A stretch of 64,000 nucleotides of DNA from Thermotoga sp. SG1 (lineage in GTDB: Bacteria > Thermotogota > Thermotogae > Thermotogales > Thermotogaceae): positions 186,001 to 250,000 of the forward strand of contig NZ_LNDD01000005.1 of the NCBI RefSeq assembly GCF_002865985.1, read 5' to 3'. A program made the position numbers and the translations under genes. Of the stretch, positions 1-10,113 are shown piece by piece. Below the pieces are notes generated by a model. That model saw nothing but the letters and a program-made list of their open reading frames with translations. It was not told the DNA's origin and searched no databases. Positions within the stretch are counted from its first letter, which is position 1; the number at the start of each line of letters is the position of its first letter.

Positions 1-128
1 TATGGCTTGCGGTCAAGAGGATGCTTCCAAAGAACAAGATGGGCAGGAGGATGCTCAGAAGACTCAAGGTGTACGCGTCTTCCGAACATCCTCATCAGGC
101 TCAGAAACCAGAACCAATTGAATTGTGA
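1..128 (+). CDS. rplM: 50S ribosomal protein L13, C-terminal end (partial)
   Basis: Only the last 41 codons are present (frame starting at base 3, stop TGA at 126-128). They read [12 protein letters not shown] followed by a basic stretch and [11 protein letters not shown]. This is the typical C-terminus of bacterial L13, a large-subunit assembly protein. It sits 15 bases before rpsI, the universal L13-S9 pairing. The start of the gene lies outside the window. Confidence 0.9.
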   Translation, partial: WLAVKRMLPKNKMGRRMLRRLKVYASSEHPHQAQKPEPIEL

Positions 129-143
129 TGAGGAGGGAATAAA

Positions 144-548
144 ATGGCCGGTGTTATCGGATATTACGGAACAGGAAGAAGAAAGACTGCGGTTGCAAGA
201 GTTTACCTGAGACCTGGTGATGGGAAGGTCAAAGTGAACGGAAAAGAGTACGAGAGTCTGAATGACTATTTCAAAAACGTCGCCTGGACAAAGCACGCCA
301 TAGAACCTCTTGAGGTGACGAACACCCTTGGAAAATTCGATCTTGTGATCAGAGTAAACGGTGGTGGTCTTTCTGGACAGGCCGGTGCTGTGAGATTGGG
401 CATAGCCCGTGCTCTGCTTCAGTACGATGAAAACCTGAAATCTGTCCTCAAAAAATACAAGATGCTCACAAGAGACCCGAGAGAAGTCGAAAGGAAGAAG
501 TACGGTTTGAAGAAAGCAAGAAGGGCACCACAGTTCTCCAAGAGATGA
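144..548 (+). CDS. rpsI: 30S ribosomal protein S9
   Basis: This 134-residue protein has the usual full length for bacterial S9. It starts with [14 protein letters not shown] and ends in the conserved basic tail [11 protein letters not shown], which reaches the P-site tRNA in the small subunit. The ATG at 144 is preceded by a strong GAGGAGGGA ribosome binding site. It is cotranscribed with rplM and followed by a GC-rich hairpin terminator. The next genes are dnaG and the sigma factor, so S9 occupies the place that S21 has in the enterobacterial rpsU-dnaG-rpoD operon. Confidence 0.98.
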   Translation: MAGVIGYYGTGRRKTAVARVYLRPGDGKVKVNGKEYESLNDYFKNVAWTKHAIEPLEVTNTLGKFDLVIRVNGGGLSGQAGAVRLGIARALLQYDENLKSVLKKYKMLTRDPREVERKKYGLKKARRAPQFSKR

Positions 549-574
549 TCTCCTGAAAAAGAAAGCAACACGGG

Positions 575-604
575 GGTCCGGTTGCCCCGGACCTCTCTTT
601 TTCT
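575..604 (+). terminator. Rho-independent terminator after rpsI
   Basis: A 7-bp perfect stem (GGTCCGG at 575-581 with CCGGACC at 587-593) and a 5-base loop are followed by a T-rich run. It ends only about 23 bases before the dnaG start, so dnaG-sigA is either read through or driven by a promoter I could not place. Confidence 0.8.
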
Positions 605-626
605 CTACATTCCAAGGAGTGAGAAT

Positions 627-2324
627 GTGATTCCTCGAGAGGTGATCGAGGAAATAAAGGAGAAGGTTGACATCGTTGAAGTGGTTTCAGAGTACGTGAA
701 TCTCACAAGAGTTGGTTCTTCATACCGGGCACTCTGTCCCTTTCATGCGGAAACGAATCCTTCCTTTTATGTCCATCCGGGCTTAAAGATATATCATTGT
801 TTTGGTTGCGGTGCAAGTGGTGACGTCATCAAGTTCCTTCAGGAAATGGAGGGAATAACCTTTCAAGAAGCTCTGGAAAGGCTTGCAAGAAGGGCTGGTG
901 TGGATCTTTCCGCGTACAGATCAACTGGAAGCTCTGATTACACCAGATACGTTCATCTGTACGAGAGGGTCTGGAAGAGATACGTTAACGAACTCAAAAA
1001 ATCACATCAGGCAAAGGAGTATCTGCTATCCAGAGGGTTCACCGAGGAAGAAATGGAGAACTATGGATTCGGTTACGTTCCTGAAGACTCGGAAATAGCC
1101 GCTGAAGTCGGAAAAGAGTTGAATCTGAAGGAAGACGAAGTGATGAGGTACGGGCTTGCCTTGAAGAAAGGAAACAGACTGGTCGATAGATTCGAAGGAA
1201 GGTTGATCGTTCCGATAAAAAACGACAGGGGGCAGATCGTTGCCTTCGGAGGTCGTTTGTTGGGGGACGGTGAACCGAAGTACCTGAACTCTCCAGACAC
1301 CAGATACTTCTCCAAGAGAAAGACACTGTTTCTCTTTGACGAGGCAAAAAAGGTGGCGAAAGATGTTGGCTTTTTTGTTGTAACTGAAGGATATTTCGAT
1401 GCCCTGGCGTTCAGAAGAGACGGCATACCAACCGCGGTGGCAGTTTTGGGAGCGAGTCTTTCACGCGAAGCCATACTGAAACTTTCCGCATATTCAAAGA
1501 ACGTGATCCTGTGTTTTGACAACGACAGGGCGGGTCTCAGAGCCACTTTGAAATCTCTAGAAGACCTTCTGGAGTACGAGTTCAACGTTTTGATAGCAAC
1601 ACCTGATCCCTACAAGGATCCGGATGAACTTTTTCAGAAAGAGGGAAGAGGATCTCTCAAAGATATGCTCAAAAAATCTGTTTCTTTTGAGTATTTCCTG
1701 ACAAAGGCGGGAGAAGTTTTTTTCGATAAGGGTAGTCCTGCAGGTATGAGGTCCTATCTTTCCTTCCTGAAAAGATGGGTCCAGAGGATGAGAAGGAAGG
1801 GATACCTCAAGAATATAGACAATCTTGTGAAGGAGGTTTCCAGTTCGACTCAAATACCAGAAAACCAGATCTTGAACTTTTTCGAAAGCGATAGGTCTAA
1901 TAATGTGCCTGTTCAAGAGGCGAAGGTGCAAAAGGTCTACGACGAAGGAAAAGGGCTTGCCTATCTGTTCTTGAACTATGAGGACTTCAGAGAAAGGATA
2001 CTGGAACTCGACCTGGACGTTCTGGAAGATCACAATGCAAAAGAATTCTTCAAAAGAGTATCTTCAACCGAGAACATAAACGAATCAGTAGAAACACTTC
2101 CGAAAGAGGTGAAGGACTGGATCTTCAGAGTCCTGGAAGAAGTTCCCCCTCCAAAGAATCCGGAAAAGTTCTTTTGGGATCTCGCCGAGAGATTGAAAAC
2201 TCGTCAGTTGAAGAAACGCCTGGAGGAGATAGAAAAGTTGATAAAACAGGGTGTCAGTGAGGAGGAAAAGCGTATCCTCCTGAACATGAAGTTGGACCTT
2301 TTGAGAAAGATCAAGGGGAGGTGA
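627..2324 (+). CDS. dnaG: DNA primase
   Basis: DnaG makes the RNA primers for replication. The 565-residue protein has an N-terminal CHC2 zinc finger (CPFH, then CFGCG about 25 residues later), a primase core, and a TOPRIM domain with [11 protein letters not shown] and the acidic FDNDRAG. The less conserved C-terminal third should be the helicase-binding domain. I chose GTG at 627 because AAGGAGTGAGA lies just upstream. A longer open frame to 582 would start inside the rpsI terminator hairpin. It is followed 4 bases later by the sigma factor gene, so the dnaG-sigma unit of the macromolecular synthesis operon is kept. Confidence 0.96.
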   Translation: MIPREVIEEIKEKVDIVEVVSEYVNLTRVGSSYRALCPFHAETNPSFYVHPGLKIYHCFGCGASGDVIKFLQEMEGITFQEALERLARRAGVDLSAYRSTGSSDYTRYVHLYERVWKRYVNELKKSHQAKEYLLSRGFTEEEMENYGFGYVPEDSEIAAEVGKELNLKEDEVMRYGLALKKGNRLVDRFEGRLIVPIKNDRGQIVAFGGRLLGDGEPKYLNSPDTRYFSKRKTLFLFDEAKKVAKDVGFFVVTEGYFDALAFRRDGIPTAVAVLGASLSREAILKLSAYSKNVILCFDNDRAGLRATLKSLEDLLEYEFNVLIATPDPYKDPDELFQKEGRGSLKDMLKKSVSFEYFLTKAGEVFFDKGSPAGMRSYLSFLKRWVQRMRRKGYLKNIDNLVKEVSSSTQIPENQILNFFESDRSNNVPVQEAKVQKVYDEGKGLAYLFLNYEDFRERILELDLDVLEDHNAKEFFKRVSSTENINESVETLPKEVKDWIFRVLEEVPPPKNPEKFFWDLAERLKTRQLKKRLEEIEKLIKQGVSEEEKRILLNMKLDLLRKIKGR

Positions 2325-2328
2325 AAAT

Positions 2329-3507
2329 ATGGCGGAAAAGGAAGAAGCAATCATGAAGGATGAACAGATCACTGAAAGTGAACAGGAAAAGAAGTTTCCA
2401 CCGCAGATAGAAAAGCGGATAAAAAAACTCATAAACCAGGGAAAGAAGAAAGGATACATCACCTATGAAGACATAGACAAGGCGTTTCCTCCAAATTACG
2501 AAGAATTCGATACGAACCTGATAGAAAAGATATACGAAGAACTCGAAAAGCACGGAATAAACATAGTCGAGAGCGATTCAGAAGAAGAAACAGAAACCTC
2601 CACGGAAGAACTTGAAGAACTCCTTGAAAAGGAATCCCCTGAAATATACGACTCCAGCAACGTGAGGGATTCCATAAAGATGTACCTCAAAGAAATCGGC
2701 AAGATACCGCTTCTCACACCGGCTCAGGAAAGAGAACTTGCAAGACGAGCTCAAATGGGTGACAAGAAAGCCAAGGAAAAGCTCATAACGTCGAATTTGA
2801 GACTGGTAGTCAGCATCGCAAAGCGTTACATGGGTCGTGGGCTTTCCTTCCAGGATCTGATACAGGAAGGAAACATTGGTCTTCTCAAAGCGGTGGAAAA
2901 ATTCGACTGGAGAAAGGGCTACAAGTTCAGCACGTACGCCACCTGGTGGATTCGACAGGCTATTACAAGGGCAATAGCAGATCAGGCAAGAACTATCAGA
3001 ATCCCTGTTCACATGGTTGAAACGATAAACAAGTTGAACAGACTGAGAAGAGAATACTACCAGAAATACGGAGAAGAACCATCTGTGGATGAACTCGCCA
3101 AGATGATGGGGAAACCACCCGAAAAGATAAAGGAGATACTCGAAGCAGCAAAAGAAACCATTTCACTCGAGTCTCCGATCGGTGAAGATGAAGACTCCTC
3201 TATAGAAGATTTCGTGGCAGACGAATCGGTGCCTTCTCCAAAGAAAGAGGCCATGAGAATGCTCATGCGCGAAGAACTGGAAAAAGTTCTGAAGACCCTC
3301 AGTCCAAGGGAAGCCATGGTTCTCAGGATGAGGTATGGTCTGCTCGATGGGAAGCCAAAAACACTGGAAGAAGTGGGACAGTATTTCAACGTCACAAGGG
3401 AAAGGATCAGACAGATCGAAGTCAAGGCCCTTCGAAAGTTGAGACATCCTTCAAGAAGTAAATACCTGAAATCTCTGCTTTCACTGATGGATGAAAACGA
3501 AGGGTGA
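2329..3507 (+). CDS. sigA: Primary RNA polymerase sigma factor (RpoD/SigA)
   Basis: This 392-residue group 1 sigma factor directs housekeeping transcription. The first 110 residues are charged and acidic (region 1.1 and linker). Region 1.2 starts near [10 protein letters not shown]. Region 2 includes the core-binding and -10 recognition block ([36 protein letters not shown]). Region 4.2 carries [20 protein letters not shown] for -35 recognition. ATG 2329 follows GGGGAGGTGAAAAT. The last codons and the stop lie in the left arm of the hairpin shared with mfd. The TTGACA/TATAAT-like promoters seen elsewhere in the window fit this factor. Confidence 0.97.
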   Translation: MAEKEEAIMKDEQITESEQEKKFPPQIEKRIKKLINQGKKKGYITYEDIDKAFPPNYEEFDTNLIEKIYEELEKHGINIVESDSEEETETSTEELEELLEKESPEIYDSSNVRDSIKMYLKEIGKIPLLTPAQERELARRAQMGDKKAKEKLITSNLRLVVSIAKRYMGRGLSFQDLIQEGNIGLLKAVEKFDWRKGYKFSTYATWWIRQAITRAIADQARTIRIPVHMVETINKLNRLRREYYQKYGEEPSVDELAKMMGKPPEKIKEILEAAKETISLESPIGEDEDSSIEDFVADESVPSPKKEAMRMLMREELEKVLKTLSPREAMVLRMRYGLLDGKPKTLEEVGQYFNVTRERIRQIEVKALRKLRHPSRSKYLKSLLSLMDENEG

Positions 3508-3530
3508 GCGAAAGCTCACCCTTCATTTTT
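3499..3530. terminator. Shared bidirectional terminator between sigA and mfd
   Basis: A perfect 11-bp stem (arms 3499-3509 and 3514-3524) is closed by a GAAA tetraloop. A T-run follows on the + side and a weaker T-rich stretch on the - side. Both convergent stop codons lie inside it: 3505-3507 for sigA and 3516-3518 for mfd. Confidence 0.85.
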
Positions 3531-6203
3531 CAAAATCTTCAGAAGATACTCTATCGGGTCACCCTTTTTGTAAAGGACGACAGTACCGGATCTTGGATTG
3601 TACCCTGGATGTTTTAAAAATGGAGAATTTTTACCCGGAAGGAGTTCCACCATGAAGTGGTCGAATCTGATTTTTCTTATACCCAGTTTTGATGCTCTTA
3701 TTCTTATTCTGAAGTAATCCAGGAGCAGTTTCACCTCTTCTGGCGGCTCTCCGAATCGATCCCTCATTTCTTCCAGTATCTCTTCTATTTCCTCTTCTTC
3801 AAAAGCGGACGCAAGCCTTCTGTACATCCTCAATCTTTCCACGGGGTTTGAAATGTAATCCTCTGGTATGAAGAACCTGCCCGGAGGGTTTTCTATCTCA
3901 ACTTGAACGGTGTGCTTTCTCTCTACTCGTTTTTTCTTCACCTTTGTCACAGTTTCCTTCAGGATTTCGTTGTACAGTTTCAAACCAATGGAGACGATGT
4001 TTCCGTGCTGCTCCAGTCCCAGAACATCTCCGATACCCCGCATTTCCATATCCTTCATGGCGATCTGTAGACCACTCCCTGGACCTGTGTGTGCCTTAAG
4101 CACCCTGAGTCTTTCCAGAGAACTTCTTGGAACCCCTTTTGGATACAGAAAGTACGCGAAAGCCCTTCTGTCACTCCTTCCCACCCTTCCTCTGAGTTGA
4201 TAGAGCTGGGCAAGACCGTACCTGTGGGCATCGTCGACGATCAGTGTGTTGGCGTTCGGTATATCGACACCGTTTTCGATGATCGTTGTACACAAAAGAA
4301 CGTCGATGTTTCCACTGTAAAACTCATGAACGACCTTTTCCATCACTCTTCTGGACATCTTACCGTGTGCCATAGCGATTCTGAGTTCTGGAAACATTCT
4401 CTTCAATTTTTCGAATACTTCCGGAAGTTCTTCCACCCTGTTGTGAACATAGATCACCTGTCCTCCTCTGTTCACCTCTCTTACAACGGCCCCTTTCACC
4501 AGTTCTTCGTTGTATTCAGCAATGTAAACGTGCACAGGTTTTCGCCCGGGCGGAGGAGCGTTTATCACCGAAAGGTCCTTCATCCCGGAGAGTGCCATGT
4601 GGAGCGTTCGCGGAATTGGCGTGGCACTTAGGGAAAGAACGTTCACAGAAAGTCTCATCTTTTTGAATTTTTCTTTCTGTTCAACACCGAACTTTTGTTC
4701 CTCGTCGATGATGACGAGTCCAAGATCTGAAAATTCCACTCTTTCGTTCAAAAGAGCGTGCGTTCCTATTACGATGTCTATTTCACCCTTTTTCAGTCCT
4801 TCCAGTATCTCTCTTCTTTCTCGCAGCGTTCTGGAACTGTCGAGAAGTTCTACTCTAACACCGAAAGGCTCGAGTCTTTCTTTGAAGTTCTCATAGTGCT
4901 GTCTGGCAAGTACAGTGGTGGGAACAAGTACTGCCACCTGTTTCCCGGATACCACAGCGCGAAAGGCAGCACGAAGTGCTACTTCCGTTTTGCCCACTCC
5001 AGCATCACCACATAGCAGTCTGTCCATAGGTTTCTCCGATGACAAATCTGTCAGAACTTCTTCTATGCATTTCTGTTGATCAGGGGTCTCTATGTACGGA
5101 AAGGTTTCCGCGAATTTTTCTTCCAGTTCAGGATCACCGGGAAGTGGTGTTCCTCTCACTTCTTCTCTCTTCAGGTAGAGTTCAACGAGTTCCCGCACCC
5201 TTTTCTCGATGTCTTCCCGAACTTTCTTCAGCGTTCTCTTCCATCTTCCCCTGTTCAATCTGTCGAGTTTTACCTGGGATGGGTCACCTATGTACCTGTG
5301 TACCCTGTCAATTTTTTCAACCGGAACGTAAAGAAGCGCATCTTCGTATTTCAGTTTGAGATAGTCCCGCTCTCCAAGAACACTTTTCAATCTGATCATG
5401 CCTTCGAAGATGGCGATCCCGTGTTCTTTGTGAACGACGAGTTCTCCCTCTTCTATCTCGTCGATGTCTACCAGGGGAAGTGGTCTCTCTTCAGTACCAG
5501 AAGAGATGGTTGCACCGGCGACTGTCTTCTCCACGTTTTTCAGAACTCTTTCCAGGACACCTTCATCGAAGAACAAATCGTATTTTTCCTTCAGGAGATC
5601 TTTCAATTCTTTTCTTATCCTTCGGTATTCCGTCAGGGCTTTCTCCAGATCTTCACAGGTAAAACGTACATCCTTCACAAAGTCGAGCAGAGAACTGTCT
5701 CCATATTCATCGAGAAAGGGTAGAATGTAAACCTCGTTGACCTTCTGGAAAGATCTCTGGGTGGAAACATCGAAAAATCTGATGTCTTCAACGACGTCTC
5801 CAAAGAGTTCTATCCTCACGGGAAAGTCGTATCCTGGAGAGAAGATGTCCAAAATTCCACCTCTTATGGAGAACTCCCCCGGCATTTGAACGGTGAAGGT
5901 TCTCTCGTACCCCATCTCCACGAACCTTTCTGGAGAAAGATCGAACGAAGCAGAACGTCTGACTTCGATGATTCTTTTTTTCAAAGATTCCGGTGAGAAG
6001 ATCTTTTCGGTGAGGGCTTTCAGGGTGATGGCGATTTTTAGATCTTCGCCTCTGAGAAGCTTCCAGAGGATCTCCACTCTCTTCTTTTTCACTTCAGGTG
6101 ATAAAGAAACGTCTTCGAGAGGCAGGTTGTCTCTCGATGGATAGAAGAGATATCCTTCCAGATGTATCTCTCTTTCATTCGGAATCAGAAGTATTTCAAC
6201 CAT
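3516..6203 (-). CDS. mfd: Transcription-repair coupling factor Mfd
   Basis: Mfd is a DNA translocase that removes stalled RNA polymerase and recruits UvrA. The 895-residue protein has a shortened UvrB-like N-terminal region, a CarD-like RNA-polymerase-interacting domain (GELVVHKEHGIAIFEG, about residues 250-320), and a RecG-type helicase core with Walker A GDAGVGKTE, DEEQ and the SATPIPRT motif. A C-terminal D7-like region follows. It is about 250 residues shorter than E. coli Mfd; the loss falls in the N-terminal UvrA-binding module, which I recall as usual in Thermotoga. It is the last gene of the long minus-strand operon and overlaps the TPR gene by 8 bases. Confidence 0.96.
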   Translation of the reverse strand: MVEILLIPNEREIHLEGYLFYPSRDNLPLEDVSLSPEVKKKRVEILWKLLRGEDLKIAITLKALTEKIFSPESLKKRIIEVRRSASFDLSPERFVEMGYERTFTVQMPGEFSIRGGILDIFSPGYDFPVRIELFGDVVEDIRFFDVSTQRSFQKVNEVYILPFLDEYGDSSLLDFVKDVRFTCEDLEKALTEYRRIRKELKDLLKEKYDLFFDEGVLERVLKNVEKTVAGATISSGTEERPLPLVDIDEIEEGELVVHKEHGIAIFEGMIRLKSVLGERDYLKLKYEDALLYVPVEKIDRVHRYIGDPSQVKLDRLNRGRWKRTLKKVREDIEKRVRELVELYLKREEVRGTPLPGDPELEEKFAETFPYIETPDQQKCIEEVLTDLSSEKPMDRLLCGDAGVGKTEVALRAAFRAVVSGKQVAVLVPTTVLARQHYENFKERLEPFGVRVELLDSSRTLRERREILEGLKKGEIDIVIGTHALLNERVEFSDLGLVIIDEEQKFGVEQKEKFKKMRLSVNVLSLSATPIPRTLHMALSGMKDLSVINAPPPGRKPVHVYIAEYNEELVKGAVVREVNRGGQVIYVHNRVEELPEVFEKLKRMFPELRIAMAHGKMSRRVMEKVVHEFYSGNIDVLLCTTIIENGVDIPNANTLIVDDAHRYGLAQLYQLRGRVGRSDRRAFAYFLYPKGVPRSSLERLRVLKAHTGPGSGLQIAMKDMEMRGIGDVLGLEQHGNIVSIGLKLYNEILKETVTKVKKKRVERKHTVQVEIENPPGRFFIPEDYISNPVERLRMYRRLASAFEEEEIEEILEEMRDRFGEPPEEVKLLLDYFRIRIRASKLGIRKIRFDHFMVELLPGKNSPFLKHPGYNPRSGTVVLYKKGDPIEYLLKILKNEG

Positions 6204-6618
6204 CTTTCATCAGATCTTTCACGAGTTTCCTTTCATCATCACTGAGACCTTCAAAGGGATTGGGGAGGTTGAGTTTCGCCCTGCACAGGGCCTTCACAAT
6301 TTTCAACTTCGGGTCTTTTAAACCAAGATTTTCTGCTTTTTTCAGCAGATTCAGCGCTTCAAAATACTTTCCCATCTGATAATAGGTGCATCCCATGTTG
6401 AAGAAGGCTTCCGCACTTTTTGGATTTATCTCCATGGCCTTTTTGTAGCTTTCCATGGCTTTTGCCAGAAGATTCTTTCTCCTGTATATGTTCCCGATGT
6501 TGATCCACAGCTCAGCCGATGGTTCTTTCTCAACCAGTTTCAAAAACTTTTTCAGAGCGATATCCAGTTTTCCGTTCTTCATATCGAGGTACGCTTCTTC
6601 GAACTCATTTGAGCTCAA
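6196..6618 (-). CDS. Small TPR-repeat protein
   Basis: This 140-residue cytoplasmic protein has no signal peptide and is made almost entirely of tetratricopeptide repeats (AELWINIGNIYRRKNLLAKAMESYKKAME, then SAEAFFNMGCTYYQMGKYFEALNLL, quoted in part). TPRs are protein-docking scaffolds; the partner is unknown. The start is TTG at 6618, after AGGTGAT. It overlaps the end of the upstream propeller gene by 14 bases, and its own end overlaps mfd by 8, so translation is probably coupled. Confidence 0.8.
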   Translation of the reverse strand: MSSNEFEEAYLDMKNGKLDIALKKFLKLVEKEPSAELWINIGNIYRRKNLLAKAMESYKKAMEINPKSAEAFFNMGCTYYQMGKYFEALNLLKKAENLGLKDPKLKIVKALCRAKLNLPNPFEGLSDDERKLVKDLMKDG

Positions 6619-8191
6619 GTTCTATCACCTTCTTTGTGACATAAACGGTGTCTGAATAGTTCATCTCAGGTGTTCTGAAGGCTGCAGAGATGGGGATGAT
6701 TTCCTCGGTGATGGGTTTGACGTAGGAAAAGCTGAACACCCAGAGGTTGTGTTTCAGAAAGTGTGGCGTTCCCACTCCTCCACCCGACCTGTAGCAAAAC
6801 TCCTTCAGTTCAGGTGGTGCATCGGACATGGAGTGGAGTTTGATGTTTTTCAGTTTCAGAACAGCGAGTTGTTCGTTTGAAAAGCTCGTATCAGGTGGCA
6901 CCAGTACGCAGTAACCCTTTCTGTCGTTAATCTGGTATATCTTTTCTGAAAGAAACTCCTCGTCACTTATGTAGAATGTATACTCTCTCGTTTTGTAGGA
7001 CACCTCGAAGGGAACACGGCCGCGTGCCTCGAGTAAATCGGAAAAGAGATGAACGAGATCTATATCCTTTCCAAAAGCGTTTTCCACCCTCACGTAAAGA
7101 AACATCCTGTCGGTTGTGAACTCGAAGGAATCTATGTGTACGAAGATCGGCTCTGAGGATTTCAGGATGCTGATCTCTACTCTGTGGTTCTGCCAGTCTG
7201 TTCCGAAAAGATACGGATACTCGTATTCTATGTTCACATATTGAGGGACCGATCCTATCTTCAGGAGTTTTCTTCCGTCGAAGTGATAGAGTGTTCCAAA
7301 CTGGTCGAGTAAAAGGTACGATCCATCGTAGAACATCTCAAAAGAACGTGCTGGAACGGGAAGGGAGATCCTCTGCTGTTCTCCATCGTCAACATTTGTT
7401 ACTATAAGAGAGTTGCTCCAGGTATCAAGAACTATCACTCGATTTCTGTAAATTTCTGCATCCGTGATCAGTGGATTGCCACCGAGTGGTATTTCATCAG
7501 AACCGCTGTCTTTCATCAGAACTATCCTGTTTACATCAGCCAGCACGAACTCTCCAGAATCCAGAATCCCTGCTCCGATAGGATGAAGAAACGATCCTAT
7601 CTTCTCCTCGTTTCGATAGACATCCCCACTTTCTGAGATCAGAAAGATGTTCCCTTCTCTGTCCACGAAAACCTGTCCTGGGCGAAACGAAAGATTCTTC
7701 ACGCTGTAGGTGTATCCGTCGGTTTCTATCAAACGATTGTTTGGTGGGTCAACGATGTAGATGGTTTGTCCCAGAACAGCCACGTCTGTCGGGGAAAAGA
7801 AATATTCCACTCCATCTTTGAATCCATCCAGAGTACGAAGGGTTTTCATATAGAAAGAAACCGTTTTTTTGTTCTGCAGGATGAATTCGAGGTTGTGAAC
7901 AAGCGAAAGAACTTCTGGCTGATCGGGAACGATAACAAGAAGATTCTTCAGATCTTCATAAGCCTCTCTGACACGTCCGGTTTCTATCATCAACTTCGCT
8001 CTCAGATACCAGAACTCCGCCAGATCTTCTGCCGGAACAGGCTTGTAGAAGATCTCCTCCATCTTCTGTAAGGCGGAGTTCACATTTCCCTTTGCCCAGT
8101 CCACTATCACCTCTGAGAACATTTCCCTGACACTCTGTGTAAAGACAGCCAGAGTGATGAGCAGGAAAAAAAGAACGATGTGTTTTTTCAC
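6605..8191 (-). CDS. Secreted TPR plus beta-propeller (NHL/YVTN-like) protein
   Basis: The 528-residue protein starts with a clear Sec signal peptide (KK, then a hydrophobic run to about residue 18). Residues 20-105 look like TPR helices (EFWYLRAKLMIETGRVREAYEDL). From about 120 on there are repeated blade-like segments (DVAVLGQTIYIVDPPNNRLIE, VFVDREGNIFLISESGDVY), as in NHL or YVTN propellers. It should work in the periplasm under the toga. The start is GTG at 8191 after AGAGGTGAAACC. I do not recognise a specific function. The link with housekeeping genes seems to be operon membership rather than pathway. Confidence 0.7.
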   Translation of the reverse strand: MKKHIVLFFLLITLAVFTQSVREMFSEVIVDWAKGNVNSALQKMEEIFYKPVPAEDLAEFWYLRAKLMIETGRVREAYEDLKNLLVIVPDQPEVLSLVHNLEFILQNKKTVSFYMKTLRTLDGFKDGVEYFFSPTDVAVLGQTIYIVDPPNNRLIETDGYTYSVKNLSFRPGQVFVDREGNIFLISESGDVYRNEEKIGSFLHPIGAGILDSGEFVLADVNRIVLMKDSGSDEIPLGGNPLITDAEIYRNRVIVLDTWSNSLIVTNVDDGEQQRISLPVPARSFEMFYDGSYLLLDQFGTLYHFDGRKLLKIGSVPQYVNIEYEYPYLFGTDWQNHRVEISILKSSEPIFVHIDSFEFTTDRMFLYVRVENAFGKDIDLVHLFSDLLEARGRVPFEVSYKTREYTFYISDEEFLSEKIYQINDRKGYCVLVPPDTSFSNEQLAVLKLKNIKLHSMSDAPPELKEFCYRSGGGVGTPHFLKHNLWVFSFSYVKPITEEIIPISAAFRTPEMNYSDTVYVTKKVIELELK

Positions 8192-8195
8192 GGTT

Positions 8196-8786
8196 TCACC
8201 TCTTGAAGAGGGTCACCTTTCTTTCTGTTCCAGAGAGGAGTCTTCGTATGTTCTCCGAGTGACGAAGGGTTGACAAAACAGCGAGTATCAGGATCAACAT
8301 ACCAGCGTCGTAACCTTTTAAGATGTATCCCAGGAGTGCAGAAGTGTAGAGTCCGATGAGTGATCCAAGAGAAGCGTAACCAGTGATCATAACCACGAAG
8401 AACCACACAAGAGCGAATACAATTCCTGTGGGCCATGACAGATAGAAGATGACACCGAGTGTTGAGGCAACGCCCTTTCCTCCCTTGAACTTCATGAAGA
8501 CAGGAAAGTCATGACCAAGGACGGTCAAAATCGCCGTCAGGGAAACTAGTTTTGGATCACTAGAAGTGGACCCCGCCAGGAAGGCAGGAAAGAACCCCTT
8601 CAAAGCGTCGAGTAAAAGGCAAAGACCACCGACCGCAGGGCCCGTTGTTCTGATCGCGTTCGTTGCCCCTATGTTTCCACTTCCGACTTTTCTCACGTCC
8701 ACACCCTTGATCCACTTTGGTATCAGATAACTGAAGGGAATCGATCCCACCAGGTATCCAAGCAGGGGGAAAACCCACCACTCCAC
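8196..8786 (-). CDS. plsY: Glycerol-3-phosphate acyltransferase PlsY
   Basis: This 196-residue integral membrane enzyme transfers acyl groups from acyl phosphate to glycerol 3-phosphate, the first step of phospholipid synthesis. The family motifs are visible: GSIPFSYL near the N-terminus, GSGNIGATNA, and KFKGGKGVAST in a cytoplasmic loop. It has about five hydrophobic spans, and the length is typical. The likely start is GTG at 8786, within ATGTG, four bases after the der stop. Confidence 0.96.
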   Translation of the reverse strand: MEWWVFPLLGYLVGSIPFSYLIPKWIKGVDVRKVGSGNIGATNAIRTTGPAVGGLCLLLDALKGFFPAFLAGSTSSDPKLVSLTAILTVLGHDFPVFMKFKGGKGVASTLGVIFYLSWPTGIVFALVWFFVVMITGYASLGSLIGLYTSALLGYILKGYDAGMLILILAVLSTLRHSENIRRLLSGTERKVTLFKR

Positions 8787-8790
8787 ATTA

Positions 8791-10110
8791 TCACCTGCTC
8801 TTTTTGAATTTCAAAAATATAGGAGATCCCTCAAACGGGAACACGTATTCTCTGATCAACCTTCTCAGAAAGACTTTCTGAGGTTCTTTGATCTTTTCTA
8901 TGTCGTTCACAAAGAACAGGAAAGTGGGTGGTTTTATGTCTACCTGGAGTCCAAAGAAGATTTTGAGGCCGCGCGGCAGGTTGGTGAACGCCAATACCTT
9001 CTGAAGAGCAGAGTTTAAAGCACTGGAAGGTACTTTGGTCGTGTAGGAAGAGTACGCCAGGTTGATGGCATCGATTATCTTTTCCACTCCCCATCCTTTG
9101 TCCGCAGAAGTGAATATCAGAGGACTGTAGTCAACAAAGTAGAGTTTTTCCTTGAAGAGTTTTGTGAATTCATCGTATCTCTTCTCACGATGTTCCACCA
9201 GGTCCCATTTGTTGAACACAACAACACTCGCTTTCCCTCTTCTTTCAACCAGACCTGCTATTCTTTGATCCTGTCTTGTGATACCTTGTGTGGCATCGAG
9301 AACGATGATGACAACATCCGCTTTCTCTATACTCTCAACGACCCTGTACGTACTGTACCTTTCCACGGTTTTTGGTTCTATCCTTGACTTCTTTCTGAGT
9401 CCCGCCGTGTCCACGAAGATGTATTTTTTCCCATCGATGAACACTTCATCGTCCACAGGATCTCTGGTGGTGCCAGGAATCGGTGAAACCAGCGCTCGTT
9501 CTTTGTTCAGAATAGCATTGAAAAGGGTAGATTTTCCAACGTTCGGACGTCCAACGATGGCGATCTTTATCGTTTCGGTTATCTCTGGTTTCGTTTCTAG
9601 ATCCAGGCCTTTTTCCTCCAGTTTCTGAATGATCTTTTCCATCAGTGTATCGAGGTTGATACTGTGTTCAGCCGAGACAGGTACGGGATCACCGAATCCC
9701 AGACTGTAGAGCTCAGGTTTTACCTCTCTTTCAAACTTTTGCTGGTTCTCAGTTTTGTTCGCTACCAGAATAACATCCGCTTCTGATTTTCTGAGAAAGT
9801 CGGCAAGGGACTCGTCCTCTTTTGTTATACCGTTTTTACCATCGACGACGAACAGGACGAGATCTGCTTCCCTGATCATATTCAAGGTTACTTCCTTCAT
9901 CTTCTTTGAAATGATATCCTGCGGGTTGTCGAACACACCACAGGTGTCAACTAACCTGAAGGTTTTTCCGTACCATTCCACAGTATCTTGAACGGGGTCA
10001 CGAGTGACCCCTTCTTCATCCTCGACGATTGCCTTTCTCTTTTTCACAAGTTTGTTGAAAAGAGTCGACTTACCAACGTTGGGTTTTCCTACAATCAACA
10101 CAGTCGCCAT
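8791..10110 (-). CDS. der: Ribosome-assembly GTPase Der (EngA)
   Basis: The 439-residue protein has two tandem GTPase domains and a KH-like C-terminal domain, the layout of Der, which matures the 50S subunit. Domain 1 has GKPNVGKST, GVTRD and DTCG, with NKTE instead of the usual NKxD. Domain 2 has GRPNVGKST, DTAGL and NKWD. It lies 3 bases after rpsA. The NKTE variant is, from memory, normal in T. maritima Der. Confidence 0.97.
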   Translation of the reverse strand: MATVLIVGKPNVGKSTLFNKLVKKRKAIVEDEEGVTRDPVQDTVEWYGKTFRLVDTCGVFDNPQDIISKKMKEVTLNMIREADLVLFVVDGKNGITKEDESLADFLRKSEADVILVANKTENQQKFEREVKPELYSLGFGDPVPVSAEHSINLDTLMEKIIQKLEEKGLDLETKPEITETIKIAIVGRPNVGKSTLFNAILNKERALVSPIPGTTRDPVDDEVFIDGKKYIFVDTAGLRKKSRIEPKTVERYSTYRVVESIEKADVVIIVLDATQGITRQDQRIAGLVERRGKASVVVFNKWDLVEHREKRYDEFTKLFKEKLYFVDYSPLIFTSADKGWGVEKIIDAINLAYSSYTTKVPSSALNSALQKVLAFTNLPRGLKIFFGLQVDIKPPTFLFFVNDIEKIKEPQKVFLRRLIREYVFPFEGSPIFLKFKKSR

Positions 10111-10113
10111 AAT

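Noticed and set aside
582-626. Upstream extension of dnaG
   Set aside because: It starts inside the rpsI terminator hairpin and has no ribosome site; the GTG at 627 has a good one.
3516-6203. Mfd as a truncated pseudogene
   Set aside because: It is shorter than E. coli Mfd at the N-terminus, but all motor motifs are intact, and Thermotoga Mfd is known to me as naturally short.
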